This document shows positions 42,003-51,296 of a stretch of DNA of 64,000 nucleotides, in pieces. Under the pieces are notes generated by a model that was not told the origin of the DNA, ran no database searches, and saw only the letters and a program-made list of their open reading frames with translations. The DNA is from Novosphingobium sp. Leaf2 (lineage in GTDB: Bacteria; Pseudomonadota; Alphaproteobacteria; Sphingomonadales; Sphingomonadaceae), in the NCBI RefSeq assembly GCF_001421325.1, contig NZ_LMJY01000016.1:124307-188306 (forward strand), in the 5' to 3' direction. The position numbers and the translations under genes are program-made. Position 1 is the stretch's first letter. Every line of letters starts with the position of its first letter.

Positions 42003-43313
42003 ATGGTCCCCCGCTACGCCCGCCCCGCGATGACCGCGATCTGGGAACCCGAAGCGCGCTATCGCATCTGGTTTGAGATCGAGGCCCATGCCGCTGTGAA
42101 GATGGGCGAAATGGGCACCGTGCCGCCAAGCGCGGGCAAGGCCTTGTGGGACTGGTGGGCCACCAACCCGCGCATCGACGTGGCCGCGATCGACGCGATC
42201 GAGGCGGTGACCAAGCACGATGTCATCGCGTTTCTCGATTGGGTGGCGCAGCAGGTGGGCCCGGAAGCGCGCTTCATGCACCAGGGCATGACCAGCTCCG
42301 ACGTGCTGGACACCACGCTCAACGTCCAGCTGGTGAAGGCGGCCGACATCCTGCTGGCAGACCTCGACGCGCTGCTCGCCGCGCTCGAACGCCGCGCGCA
42401 GGAGCACAAATATACCCCCACCATCGGGCGCAGCCACGGCATCCACGCCGAGCCGGTGACCTTCGGCCTCAAGCTGGCGCAGGCCTATGCCGAGTTCGAA
42501 CGCTGCCGCAAGCGCCTGGTCGCCGCACGCGAGGACGTGGCCACGTGCGCGATTTCGGGCGCGGTGGGCACGTTCGCCAATACCGACCCGGCGGTGGAGC
42601 AATACGTGGCGGACAAGCTGGGTCTGGCGGTGGAGCCGGTTTCCACGCAGGTCATCCCGCGCGATCGGCACGCCATGTTCTTCGCGGTGCTGGGCGTGAT
42701 CGCCAGCGCTATCGAGCGGCTGGCGATCGAGGTGCGCCACCTGCAACGCACCGAAGTGCTGGAAGCGGAGGAATACTTCTCGCCCGGCCAGAAGGGTTCG
42801 TCGGCCATGCCGCACAAGCGCAACCCGGTGCTGACCGAAAATCTCACCGGCCTGGCCCGCGTCGTGCGCTCCGCAGTAGTACCGGCGATGGAGAATGTGG
42901 CGCTGTGGCACGAGCGGGACATTTCCCACTCTTCGGTTGAGCGCTTCATCGGCCCGGACGCCACCATCACCCTGGATTTCGCGCTAGCGCGGCTCACCGG
43001 GGTGATCGACAAACTGCTGATCTACCCTGCCCGCATGCAGAAGAACCTCGACCGCATGGGCGGGCTGGTTCATTCGCAGCGGGTGCTGCTGGCGCTGACC
43101 CAGGCCGGCCTGTCGCGCGATGAAAGCTACCGTCTGGTCCAGCGCAACGCGATGAAGGTGTGGGAATCGGACGGCGAACTTTCGCTGCTCGAATTGCTCA
43201 AGGCCGATCCCGAAGTATCCGCCGCGCTGCCCGCCGCAGTGATCGGGGACAAGTTCAACCTCGACTATCACTTCAAGCACGTGGACACGATCTTCGCGCG
43301 CGTTTTTGGCTGA
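42003..43313 (+). CDS. purB: Adenylosuccinate lyase
   Basis: 436 residues. Acts twice in purine synthesis, releasing fumarate from SAICAR and from adenylosuccinate. Fumarase/aspartase superfamily motifs: TSSDVLDTTLNVQL, TIGRSHGIHAEPVTFG with the catalytic His, and the signature GSSAMPHKRNP. AGGAG lies 6 bp before the ATG. The C-terminal ADSL domain is present and the length is typical of the 430-residue bacterial form. Confidence 0.98.
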   Translation: MVPRYARPAMTAIWEPEARYRIWFEIEAHAAVKMGEMGTVPPSAGKALWDWWATNPRIDVAAIDAIEAVTKHDVIAFLDWVAQQVGPEARFMHQGMTSSDVLDTTLNVQLVKAADILLADLDALLAALERRAQEHKYTPTIGRSHGIHAEPVTFGLKLAQAYAEFERCRKRLVAAREDVATCAISGAVGTFANTDPAVEQYVADKLGLAVEPVSTQVIPRDRHAMFFAVLGVIASAIERLAIEVRHLQRTEVLEAEEYFSPGQKGSSAMPHKRNPVLTENLTGLARVVRSAVVPAMENVALWHERDISHSSVERFIGPDATITLDFALARLTGVIDKLLIYPARMQKNLDRMGGLVHSQRVLLALTQAGLSRDESYRLVQRNAMKVWESDGELSLLELLKADPEVSAALPAAVIGDKFNLDYHFKHVDTIFARVFG

Positions 43314-43332
43314 AACGCTTCGGCTACGGGGC

Positions 43333-43361
43333 TTCCCTTGGGTCGTTTTCGCGCCTAGCAT
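43333..43361 (+). promoter_or_regulatory. Predicted lapA-pyrF promoter
   Basis: TTCCCT (43333-43338), 17 bp, TAGCAT (43356-43361), 30 bp before lapA. Confidence 0.45.
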
Positions 43362-43391
43362 CCTGCGTTATCGGGGAAAACAGGAGGATAC

Positions 43392-43730
43392 ATGCAGATC
43401 ATCCGCACGATAACGTGGGTTCTGCTTACGGCAGTGCTGGTCGCGTTCATCGCCATGAACTGGACCAAGGCACCGATAAACTTCTGGCCGCTGCAGGATG
43501 GCAACTACCTGCATTTCGACTGGCCGGTGGGCGTGGTTGCGCTGCTGTTCTTCGGGCTTGGGATGCTGCCCGTCTGGCTTTACCTGCGCGCGGTGCGCTG
43601 GCGGCTTGAACGCCGGATCGCCACCCTGGAAAACTCGCTCCGGGCAACCTCTTCGCCAGGTGTCGGCACACCGGGCCTTGGCGCAAGTCCCGCCGATCAT
43701 GTCGTTATCTCGGATGTCGCAAAGCCATGA
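43392..43730 (+). CDS. lapA: LapA-domain membrane protein
   Basis: 112 residues with two membrane helices (TWVLLTAVLVAFIAMNW and VGVVALLFFGLGMLPVWLYL) followed by a basic stretch and a short coiled-coil tail (RWRLERRIATLENSL), the DUF1049/LapA layout. In E. coli LapA works with LapB in control of LPS synthesis; LapB is not nearby here. AGGAGG sits 5 bp before the ATG. 4-bp overlap with pyrF. Confidence 0.85.
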   Translation: MQIIRTITWVLLTAVLVAFIAMNWTKAPINFWPLQDGNYLHFDWPVGVVALLFFGLGMLPVWLYLRAVRWRLERRIATLENSLRATSSPGVGTPGLGASPADHVVISDVAKP

Positions 43731-44404
43731 ATCCGGTCTATCTCGCTCTCGACCTACCCCGTCTGGACGCTGCCGAAGCGCTGGCGCGCAAGGTTGCCGG
43801 GCACGTCGGCGGGATCAAGCTGGGGCTGGAATTCTTCTATGCCCACGGCCACCACGGCGTGCACGAACTGCACAAGGTAGGCCTGCCGATCTTCCTTGAC
43901 CTGAAACTGCATGACATTCCCAACACGGTGGCCGGCGCGATGCAGGCGATCCACGTGCTGCAGCCCGCCATCGTCACCGTCCATGCCGCCGGTGGACGCG
44001 CGATGATGGAAGATGCCAAGGCCGCTGCGGGCGAAAACTGCAAGGTGGTGGCCGTCACCGTCCTCACCAGCCTGGACGATGACGATCTGGCCGCGATCGG
44101 CGTCAGCGCCAATCCGCATGACCAGGCGCTGCGCCTGGCCGAACTGGCACATGCGGCCGGGCTGGATGGCATCGTATGCTCGGGCCATGAAGTGGGCGCG
44201 GTGCACAGGCAGTGGAAAGACGGTTACTTCGTGGTTCCCGGCCTGCGGCCCGCCAATGGTGCGAAAGCGAGCGGCGACCAGAAGCGCGTAGTCACGCCGC
44301 GTGAGGCGCGGGACGCCGGGGCCAGCGTGCTGGTGATCGGCCGCCCGATCAGCCGCGCCGAAGATCCGCTGGCCGCCGCCCGCGCCATCGAGGCGACGCT
44401 TTAG
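43727..44404 (+). CDS. pyrF: Orotidine 5'-phosphate decarboxylase
   Basis: 225 residues. Last step of UMP synthesis. Signatures: LALDLPRLDAAE, GGIKLGLEFFYAHG, FLDLKLHDIPNTVAGA with the catalytic Lys/Asp pair, TVHAAGGRAMM and VPGLRPAN, VIGRPISRAEDP. The ATG overlaps lapA (ATGA). A modest terminator follows. Confidence 0.97.
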   Translation: MNPVYLALDLPRLDAAEALARKVAGHVGGIKLGLEFFYAHGHHGVHELHKVGLPIFLDLKLHDIPNTVAGAMQAIHVLQPAIVTVHAAGGRAMMEDAKAAAGENCKVVAVTVLTSLDDDDLAAIGVSANPHDQALRLAELAHAAGLDGIVCSGHEVGAVHRQWKDGYFVVPGLRPANGAKASGDQKRVVTPREARDAGASVLVIGRPISRAEDPLAAARAIEATL

Positions 44405-44430
44405 ATCGCGCCTCTCGGGTGCGATTTTCA
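44405..44430 (+). terminator. Weak terminator after pyrF
   Basis: ATCGC (44405-44409) pairs with GCGAT (44421-44425) around a GC-rich inner stem, then TTTCA. Confidence 0.5.
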
Positions 44431-44531
44431 ATTCACCTTAACTCTTGCACACCTTGCCGTTCAGGTGCCGGCAACCGGCGCGCGTCCAGTTCGTTGCCCT
44501 GTCACTGACAACAATGGGAGTGCGACCCCGA

Positions 44532-45281
44532 ATGAAACATCTCAGCCTGCTTGCCGCAACCGCCCTGGCGCTCAGCGCCGCCCCTGCTTTTGCCCAGCAA
44601 GGACAGATGCCCATGATCGAGGCTGGCCACACGCTGCTTACGGTATCCGCAGAAGGATCCTCGACCCGCGAACCCGATCTCGCCAGCTACAATGCCGGCG
44701 TGACCACGCAGGGCACCACTGCCAGCGAGGCGCTGTCCGCCAACTCGGCCAAGATGAACCAGGTGATCGCCGCATTGAAGCGAGCGGGAATTGCCGACAA
44801 AGACATCCAGACCAGCAACATCAGCATCAGCCCGATGTACGCGCAGCCCAAGCGCCTGCCGGACGGCAACCTCGAGGACGGCCCGCAGCGCATCGTGGGC
44901 TACACCGCCAACAACACCGTGGCGGTGCGTCAGCGCAAGCTGGCGGACATGGGCAAGGTCATCGATGCGCTGGTTTCCGCCGGCGCCAACCAAGTGGACG
45001 GCCCAAGCTTCCAGCTGTCCCAGCCTCAGGCCGCACAGGATGAGGCGCGCACCAACGCGATGCAGACCGCCCGCGCCCGCGCCGACCTTTACGCGCGTGC
45101 ATCCGGCTTGCGGGTGGTGCGGATCGTGTCGATCAGCGAAAGCGGCGGCTACACCCCGCGCCCGCAGATGATGATGATGTCCGCGCGCAAGGAGACGATG
45201 GACGCAGCGCCAGCGCCAGTTGCAGCGGGCGAGCTGGAAACCAACGTCAACGTCACGGTGCAGTTCGAATTGGGCGCATGA
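44532..45281 (+). CDS. SIMPL-domain (DUF541) periplasmic protein
   Basis: 249 residues from the ATG at 44532. Signal peptide MKHLSLLAATALALSAAPA-FAQ. SIMPL/BP26 domain: LTVSAEGSSTREPDLASYNA, a helix KMNQVIAALKRAGIADKDIQ, the QTSNISISPMY motif, GYTANNTVAVRQRKL and VDGPSFQLSQPQAAQDEAR. Ends with the beta strand NVNVTVQFELGA. Related to Brucella BP26/Omp28, a ring- or channel-forming periplasmic protein; function unclear. Convergent with the next gene (7 bp between stops). Confidence 0.92.
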   Translation: MKHLSLLAATALALSAAPAFAQQGQMPMIEAGHTLLTVSAEGSSTREPDLASYNAGVTTQGTTASEALSANSAKMNQVIAALKRAGIADKDIQTSNISISPMYAQPKRLPDGNLEDGPQRIVGYTANNTVAVRQRKLADMGKVIDALVSAGANQVDGPSFQLSQPQAAQDEARTNAMQTARARADLYARASGLRVVRIVSISESGGYTPRPQMMMMSARKETMDAAPAPVAAGELETNVNVTVQFELGA

Positions 45282-45288
45282 CCGCCCT

Positions 45289-45711
45289 TCAGTTCAGCAT
45301 CATGTCCTGCGATTGAATGGAGTAGCCGACGAGCGCAAGCTTGTCGGCTTCGCCTTTATGAAACACGAACTGCTCCGTGCCCTTCCCCCGCTCGAATACG
45401 GTCTCGGTGGTGACCGTCACGAACGAGCCGTTGGTGCTGGTATTGGCGTTCCAGCCCACCTGCTTGGTGGACTTCACGTTTCCCAGCTTGCGATGCACCG
45501 CTTCCAGCAGCTTTACCCACTGCGCGCGCGGCGTTGCCTGCCGCAGGGCGGGATCGCTGCTATCCCATACCGCGCCCCATGATCCGGCGTCCAGGCTGCG
45601 GTGGAACTGGGCCACTTCCGCGTCGGCGTTTCTGATCGATTCCTGCACGTTGCACGCCGCCAGCGCGCTTGCGGCAAGAACGACCAAAACGGTGCGGGCA
45701 ATGATTGTCAT
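45289..45711 (-). CDS. DUF4019 lipoprotein
   Basis: 140 residues. Lipoprotein signal (RTVLVVLAASALAAC, lipobox LAAC). The mature domain VAQFHRSLDAGSWGAVWDSS, RAQWVKLLEAVHRKLGNVKS, VTTETVFERGKGTEQFVFHK matches DUF4019. Probably anchored at the periplasmic face of the outer or inner membrane. Function unknown. Divergent from trpF, with 145 bp between the starts. Confidence 0.85.
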   Translation of the reverse strand: MTIIARTVLVVLAASALAACNVQESIRNADAEVAQFHRSLDAGSWGAVWDSSDPALRQATPRAQWVKLLEAVHRKLGNVKSTKQVGWNANTSTNGSFVTVTTETVFERGKGTEQFVFHKGEADKLALVGYSIQSQDMMLN

Positions 45712-45856
45712 CGTGGCTCAAGCTCCTGTTTACCCCATTGCACGCTTAGCGCCTCGCATGTCCATCTGCAAAGCGCCGCGATTGCAGCGCGCGACAATGA
45801 CGCTAGATACACCGGGACTCCGAACATCCCCGTCTCCCACAACCAGGATCTCGCCC

Positions 45857-46501
45857 ATGCCCACCGCCGCCATCAAGATCTGCGGCATCAGCACGCCCAC
45901 CGCCGTGGAAGCCGCCATCCGGGCCCGGGCCGCGCACATCGGGCTGGTGTTCTTCCCCCAAAGCCCGCGCGCGGTAACCCCGGCGCAGGCTGCGGCGCTG
46001 TCGCAGCAGGCGGGTGGGCGCATTGGCCGGGTGGGTCTGTTCGTCGATGCGGACGACCGGCTGCTGGGCGATGTGATGGCTGCCGCGCCGCTTGATGCCA
46101 TCCAGTTGCACGGCGCCGAAACGCCCGAGCGCGCGGCCAGCATACGGGCCCGCTTCGGGGTGCCGGTGTGGAAGGCGCTTGCGGTTGCCAGCGCGGCGGA
46201 CGTGCGGCGCGCCGATGCCTATGCGGGCGCGGCGGACCTGATCCTGTTTGATGCCAAGACGCCCAAGGGCACGCTGCCAGGCGGCATGGGCCTCAGCTTC
46301 GACTGGACCCTGGTGGCACACTGGAAAGGCCCAATGGCCTGGGGGCTGGCCGGCGGGCTGGATGCCGGCAACGTGGCCGACGCCATCCGCCTCATCGGCG
46401 CACCGCTGGTGGACACATCCTCAGGCGTCGAGAGCGCACCGGGCTTTAAGGACGACACCCGTATCGCCGCGTTTTGCGCCGCCGTTCGCGGGGCATCCTG
46501 A
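45857..46501 (+). CDS. trpF: Phosphoribosylanthranilate isomerase
   Basis: 214 residues from the ATG at 45857 ([11 protein letters not shown]). TIM barrel of tryptophan synthesis. The catalytic Cys in IKICGIS and Asp in LFDAKTPKG are visible, as are LGLVFFP-like [22 protein letters not shown] and the C-terminal GGLDAGNV and [15 protein letters not shown] phosphate-binding loops. A long open frame upstream is not part of the gene. 55 bp before trpB. Confidence 0.96.
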   Translation: MPTAAIKICGISTPTAVEAAIRARAAHIGLVFFPQSPRAVTPAQAAALSQQAGGRIGRVGLFVDADDRLLGDVMAAAPLDAIQLHGAETPERAASIRARFGVPVWKALAVASAADVRRADAYAGAADLILFDAKTPKGTLPGGMGLSFDWTLVAHWKGPMAWGLAGGLDAGNVADAIRLIGAPLVDTSSGVESAPGFKDDTRIAAFCAAVRGAS

Positions 46502-46556
46502 TGGGCCATGCAAAGCATTCTGGACTTCTGCCCTGCCCTCTGCCAATCGCCCACGC

Positions 46557-47798
46557 ATGACCGTACAAACGCCCGTGAATTCACTTCGCTCCCAGCCTGA
46601 CGAGACCGGCCACTTTGGCCAGTTCGGCGGGCGGTATGTCGCTGAAACGCTGATGCCGCTGATTCTCGATCTTGAGGCGGAATATCGGCGCGCGCAGGAA
46701 GACCCGGCGTTTCACGCTGAGATGGACGATCTGCTCAAGACGTTCGTCGGCCGGCCCACCCCGCTGTATCCCGCGCCCCGCCTGACCGAGCATTTCCGCA
46801 AGCTCGCGCCAGAAGGCAAGGGCCCGAAAATCTACCTCAAGCGCGAAGATCTCAACCACACCGGCGCGCACAAGATCAACAACTGCGTCGGGCAGATCCT
46901 GCTGGCCATGCGCATGGGCAAGACCAAGATCATTGCCGAGACCGGCGCGGGCCAGCACGGCGTGGCCACCGCCACCGTGGCGGCGCGCTTCGGCCTGCCC
47001 TGCACGATCTTCATGGGCGCCAAGGACGTTGAGCGGCAAAAGCCCAACGTATTCCGCATGAAGCTGCTGGGCGCTGAAGTGCTGCCCGTAACCAGCGGCG
47101 CGGAAACCCTGAAGGACGCGATGAACGAGGCGCTGCGCCACTGGGTGGCGAATGTGCACGACACGTTCTACATCATTGGCACCGCCGCCGGCCCGCATCC
47201 CTATCCGGAACTCGTCCGCGATTTTCAGAGCGTTATCGGCATCGAAACCAAGGCGCAGATGCTTGAGGTCGAAGGCCGCCTGCCGGACATGGTGGTGGCG
47301 TGCGTGGGCGGTGGGTCCAACGCGATCGGCATGTTCCATCCGTTCCTGGATGATCCCGAAGTGGCGATGGTCGGCATCGAGGCGGCGGGGTATGGCGTCG
47401 AAACCGGCAAGCATGCCGCCTCGCTCACCGGCGGGCGCCCGGGCATCCTGCACGGCAACAAGACATATCTGCTGCAGGACGAGGACGGCCAGATCACCGA
47501 AGCTCATTCGATCAGCGCCGGGCTCGATTATCCGGGGCTCGGGCCGGAGCATTCGTGGCTGCACGAAAATGGCCGGGTAAAGTACGTGCCGATCACCGAC
47601 GATCAGGCGATGGAAGCATTTCAGCTGTGCTGCGCGCTGGAAGGCATCATCCCGGCGCTGGAGACGGCGCACGCGCTGGCAGCGCTGCCGGAACTGACCG
47701 CGCAGATGGATGCCGACAAGCTGCTGGTGATCAACCTGTCCGGCCGGGGCGACAAGGACATATTCACGGTGGCAGACGCGCTGGGGTTCGATCTCTGA
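46557..47798 (+). CDS. trpB: Tryptophan synthase beta chain
   Basis: 413 residues from the ATG at 46557. PLP enzyme joining indole and serine. [12 protein letters not shown], the PLP lysine motif [39 protein letters not shown] and the C-terminal NLSGRGDKD are all present. Length is standard for TrpB1. One base separates its stop from the trpA ATG. Confidence 0.98.
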   Translation: MTVQTPVNSLRSQPDETGHFGQFGGRYVAETLMPLILDLEAEYRRAQEDPAFHAEMDDLLKTFVGRPTPLYPAPRLTEHFRKLAPEGKGPKIYLKREDLNHTGAHKINNCVGQILLAMRMGKTKIIAETGAGQHGVATATVAARFGLPCTIFMGAKDVERQKPNVFRMKLLGAEVLPVTSGAETLKDAMNEALRHWVANVHDTFYIIGTAAGPHPYPELVRDFQSVIGIETKAQMLEVEGRLPDMVVACVGGGSNAIGMFHPFLDDPEVAMVGIEAAGYGVETGKHAASLTGGRPGILHGNKTYLLQDEDGQITEAHSISAGLDYPGLGPEHSWLHENGRVKYVPITDDQAMEAFQLCCALEGIIPALETAHALAALPELTAQMDADKLLVINLSGRGDKDIFTVADALGFDL

Positions 47799-47799
47799 T

Positions 47800-48579
47800 A
47801 TGACCACGCGTTTCGAAACCACTTTTGCCAAAGGCCCGGCGCTCGTGTGCTTCATAACCGGGGGGGACGGCGATACCGCGGCCAACCTCGACGCGCTGGT
47901 CGCGGGCGGCGCGGACGTGATCGAACTGGGGATGCCTTTCACCGATCCGATGGCGGATGGCCCGGTGATCCAGCAAGCCAACTTGCGCGCGCTGGCGAAG
48001 GGCGTGCGCACCGCCGATATCTTCCGCATCGCCGCCGATTTCCGCCAGCGCCACCCTACCGTGCCGCTGGTGCTGATGGGCTATGCCAACCCGATGACGA
48101 TCCGCGGCCCGGAATGGTTCGCGCAGGAATGCGCCGCCGCCGGGGTTGACGGCGTGATCTGCGTGGACATTCCCGCCGAGGAAGACGCCACGCTCGGCCC
48201 CGCGCTGCGCGAACAGGGCGTGTCGCTGATCCGTCTTGCCACCCCCACCACCGATACCGCGCGGTTGCCCGCCGTGCTGGCGGGGTCGTCCGGGTTCCTC
48301 TATTACGTCTCGGTCGCGGGCGTCACCGGCAAGCAGCAGGCCGCACAAGGCTCGATCGAGGATGCGGTGGCCCGGCTCAAGGCCGCGTCCAACGTGCCTG
48401 TTGCCGTCGGGTTCGGCGTGCGCACGCCCGAACAAGCCGCCGCCATCGCCAAGGTCGCGGACGGCGTGGTAGTTGGTTCAGCGCTGGTGGAACTGGTCGC
48501 CAAGCATGGCGAAGATGCCCCGGCAGCGTTGCAGGCGTATACCGCGCAATTGTCCCAAGCGGTGCACGCGGCGCGCTGA
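47800..48579 (+). CDS. trpA: Tryptophan synthase alpha chain
   Basis: 259 residues. Cleaves indole-3-glycerol phosphate to indole. Catalytic Glu in VIELGMPFTDPMADGPVIQ, Asp in GVDGVICVDIPAEE, VSVAGVTGKQ and the phosphate-binding VGFGVRTPEQ and GVVVGSALVE. Follows trpB by one base and precedes folC by two bases. The accD gene usually found between trpA and folC in alphaproteobacteria is absent here. Confidence 0.98.
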   Translation: MTTRFETTFAKGPALVCFITGGDGDTAANLDALVAGGADVIELGMPFTDPMADGPVIQQANLRALAKGVRTADIFRIAADFRQRHPTVPLVLMGYANPMTIRGPEWFAQECAAAGVDGVICVDIPAEEDATLGPALREQGVSLIRLATPTTDTARLPAVLAGSSGFLYYVSVAGVTGKQQAAQGSIEDAVARLKAASNVPVAVGFGVRTPEQAAAIAKVADGVVVGSALVELVAKHGEDAPAALQAYTAQLSQAVHAAR

Positions 48580-48581
48580 GC

Positions 48582-49898
48582 GTGCGAGACTTCGCCGTGT
48601 CCGATTCGCGCGCGGTGCAAGCCCAGCTTGATCGGCTCGCCGCGCTGTCGCTGCCGCAGGGACGCATCGGGCTTGATGCGATCCGGCAACTGTTGGCGCG
48701 GCTGGGCGACCCCCAGCTTTCGATCCCGCCCGTCTTCCACGTCGCCGGCACTAATGGCAAGGGTTCCACCTGCGCTTACCTGCGCGCCATTCTGGAGGCG
48801 CAAGGCTACCGGGTGCACGCCATCACCAGCCCGCATCTGGTGCGCTACAACGAACGCATCCGCGTCGCCGGCGAACTGGTGGGCGATGAGGAACTGGCCG
48901 CGCTGCTGAGCGAGGTTCTCGATGCCGCTGGTGGCCTGCAGGTCAGCTTCTTCGAAGTTACCATCGCTGCCAGCTTCCTGGCGTTCGCCCGGCATCCGGC
49001 TGATGTCTGCGTGATCGAGGTGGGCCTTGGCGGGCGCTTCGATGCCACCAACGTGGTTCCCACGCCCCTGGTATGCGGCATCGCCACACTGGGGATCGAC
49101 CACGAACGCTTCCTGCTGGCGCCCGAGGATGGCACCCCGGCAGAGCCGCTGGCGCGCATCGCCTTCGAGAAAGCCGGCATTCGCCGTCCCCACGTTCCGC
49201 TCGTCACCATGGCGTATCCTGCGCATGTCGAAGCGGTGCTGCACGCACTGGCGCAGGCCGAAGAGGTTCCCTTGTGGATGCGGGGCGAAGCCTGGAAAGC
49301 GCAGGTGACCGGCGATGCGATCTGGTTCGAGGATCATGACGGGTCGCTCACCCTGCCCCTGCCGCACATGCCCGGCGCGCATCAGGCGGAGAACGCCGCG
49401 CTGGCGGTGGCGATGCTGCGCCGGCAAAGCGTGCTGCGGATCGATCCGCAGGCCTACGCGCAAGGCATCCGCGACGCGCAATGGCCCGCACGCATGCAAT
49501 TGCTGGGCGATGGGCCGCTGACCCGGCTGGTGCCCGGCACGGCGGTGTGGCTTGACGGCGGCCATAACCGCGACGCCGGGCTGGCGCTTGAAGCGTTCCT
49601 GCGCGCCCGGGAAATCGCCCCGCATCTGATCCTGGGCATGATCGAGGGCAAGGATCCCGGCGCGCTGCTGGAGCCGCTGCATCGCCAGGTGGAAAGCGTC
49701 ACGCTTGTCCCCGTGCCGGGCCATGCCTGCCTGCCACCCGAGGCTTTCGCCGGCTGGCCGGTGGACACCACCACTGCGCCCGATGTGGCAACCGCGCTGA
49801 GGGCACTGGAGCAGCGCAAGGCCCGCGCGGTGCTGATCGCAGGCTCGCTCTATCTTGCCGGCGCGGTGCTGCGCGATAACGGCGAGCTGCCGGACTGA
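48582..49898 (+). CDS. folC: Folylpolyglutamate synthase/dihydrofolate synthase
   Basis: 438 residues from GTG at 48582 (a GTG at 48597 is possible). Mur-ligase fold adding glutamate to folate or dihydropteroate. ATP loop HVAGTNGKGSTCAYL, SPHLVRYNERIRV, VIEVGLGGRFDATNVV, GIDHERFL, and C-terminal WLDGGHNRDAGLAL. Cotranscribed with trpFBA by spacing. Convergent with ampG, 3 bp between the stop codons. Confidence 0.96.
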   Translation: MRDFAVSDSRAVQAQLDRLAALSLPQGRIGLDAIRQLLARLGDPQLSIPPVFHVAGTNGKGSTCAYLRAILEAQGYRVHAITSPHLVRYNERIRVAGELVGDEELAALLSEVLDAAGGLQVSFFEVTIAASFLAFARHPADVCVIEVGLGGRFDATNVVPTPLVCGIATLGIDHERFLLAPEDGTPAEPLARIAFEKAGIRRPHVPLVTMAYPAHVEAVLHALAQAEEVPLWMRGEAWKAQVTGDAIWFEDHDGSLTLPLPHMPGAHQAENAALAVAMLRRQSVLRIDPQAYAQGIRDAQWPARMQLLGDGPLTRLVPGTAVWLDGGHNRDAGLALEAFLRAREIAPHLILGMIEGKDPGALLEPLHRQVESVTLVPVPGHACLPPEAFAGWPVDTTTAPDVATALRALEQRKARAVLIAGSLYLAGAVLRDNGELPD

Positions 49899-49901
49899 CC
49901 G

Positions 49902-51263
49902 TCAGGCGAACGTATCCTCGACCGGCTCCGGCTCGCCTGCCGATCCCATCGCCTGATCCACCAGCCCGGTGCGGCTCATCCACCAAAACAATGCGATGCC
50001 CGGCAATGCCGCCACGGTGGTGAGCAGGTAGAAATTCACATAGCCCATCGCCTCGATCAGCGCGCCGGCGGTCGTGCCCGTGACCAGCCGCCCCACCACG
50101 CTCGCCCCCGCCGAGATCAGGGCGTACTGCGACGCGGTATAGCGCAAGTCGCACAGCGCGGAGAAATAGGCGATCACCACCACGCCGCCATAACCCGAGG
50201 CGATGTTCTCGAACCCGATCGCGCCGGCCATGCCCCAGTTGCTGTGCCCGGCCGCCGCCAGCGCCGCAAAGCTGAGGTTGGAGATGCCCATCAGCCACAA
50301 GGCCAGCATGACCGAGCGTTTGAGGCCCATGCGGGTATAGGCGATGCCGCCGATGAATACCCCGATCAGATAGGCCCAGAAGCCCAGCCCGATGTCATAG
50401 ATGGCGATTTCGTCGTTGGTGAACTTGAGGTCGTCGAACAACAGGCGGAAAGTCAGGTTCGCCAGCGTGTCGCCGATCTTGTGCACCAGGATGAACAGCA
50501 GCACCAGAAACGCGCCGTTACGCCGAAAGAATTCGCCGAACGGACCGATAATGGAACTCCACACTTCGGCGACACCGCGCTTCTGGACGACCACCTTGCG
50601 CCGTTCCGGCTCGCCCAGCAGCACGGCGGTGAGCATGGCCGGCACGGCAAACAGCGCGCACGCCATGTACCCCGCGCTCCATCCGTAGCGCGACGCCATG
50701 ACCAGCGCCAGGGCGCCCGCGCCGGCAGAGCCGATGCGCCAGCCGTACTGGCTCATGCCCGAGCCGGTGCCCAGCTGATAAGGCTTGAGCGTTTCGATCC
50801 GGTATGCGTCGATCACGATGTCGAAACTCGCGCCGGCGATGCCGACCAGCACTGCCGCCAGCACGGTGGCGCCGATGTTCGCGGCGGGGTCCACCAACGC
50901 CAGATTGCAAACCGCCGCGATCACCGCGACGCCGCACACCAGCATCCACGACACCCGCTGCCCCAGCCGATGCAGCAGCGGCAGGCGCACCCCGTCGATG
51001 ATCCAGGCCCAGAACACCTTGAGATTGTAGACCAGGAACGCGAGGGTAAAGGCGGTGACGGTCTTCTTGTCGATCCCGTCTTGAGCCAGCCGCGTGGTCA
51101 ACGTGGCGCCGATCATCGCGAACGGAAAGCCGGAAGACACCCCCAGCATGAACGCGGCGATGGACTCGCGCTCGAAATACGGTGTGATGGAATCCAGGAC
51201 GCTGCGCCGCTGTGCCTTGTAGTCGGCGTCCACGCCGGTCTCCTCGATTGCCGTTCCCACCAA
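49902..51263 (-). CDS. ampG: AmpG-like MFS muropeptide permease
   Basis: 453 residues with about twelve membrane helices. AmpG features: an early SSGFPFAMIGATLTTRLAQD segment, NLKVFWAWIIDGVRLPLL, DIVIDAYRIETLKPYQLGTG and QYGWRIGSAGAGAL. Imports anhydro-muropeptides released during wall turnover, so it fits with the SleB and RlpA proteins elsewhere in the window. Start is TTG 51263 or GTG 51260; no ATG lies nearby. The N-terminal cytoplasmic head is somewhat longer than in E. coli. Confidence 0.9.
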   Translation of the reverse strand: MVGTAIEETGVDADYKAQRRSVLDSITPYFERESIAAFMLGVSSGFPFAMIGATLTTRLAQDGIDKKTVTAFTLAFLVYNLKVFWAWIIDGVRLPLLHRLGQRVSWMLVCGVAVIAAVCNLALVDPAANIGATVLAAVLVGIAGASFDIVIDAYRIETLKPYQLGTGSGMSQYGWRIGSAGAGALALVMASRYGWSAGYMACALFAVPAMLTAVLLGEPERRKVVVQKRGVAEVWSSIIGPFGEFFRRNGAFLVLLFILVHKIGDTLANLTFRLLFDDLKFTNDEIAIYDIGLGFWAYLIGVFIGGIAYTRMGLKRSVMLALWLMGISNLSFAALAAAGHSNWGMAGAIGFENIASGYGGVVVIAYFSALCDLRYTASQYALISAGASVVGRLVTGTTAGALIEAMGYVNFYLLTTVAALPGIALFWWMSRTGLVDQAMGSAGEPEPVEDTFA

Positions 51264-51296
51264 CTTTAGCGGCCCGGCGCGTGAAGGGAAGGCTGG

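Noticed and set aside
44445..44531. trp- or pyr-type leader peptide or attenuator
   Set aside because: No Trp-rich short frame or competing hairpins were seen before trpF (45712-45856), and the bases before the SIMPL gene hold only a weak pyrF terminator.
45377..45856. N-terminal extension of trpF
   Set aside because: The open frame upstream overlaps the DUF4019 gene antisense and is not TrpF-like; the enzyme starts at [10 protein letters not shown].
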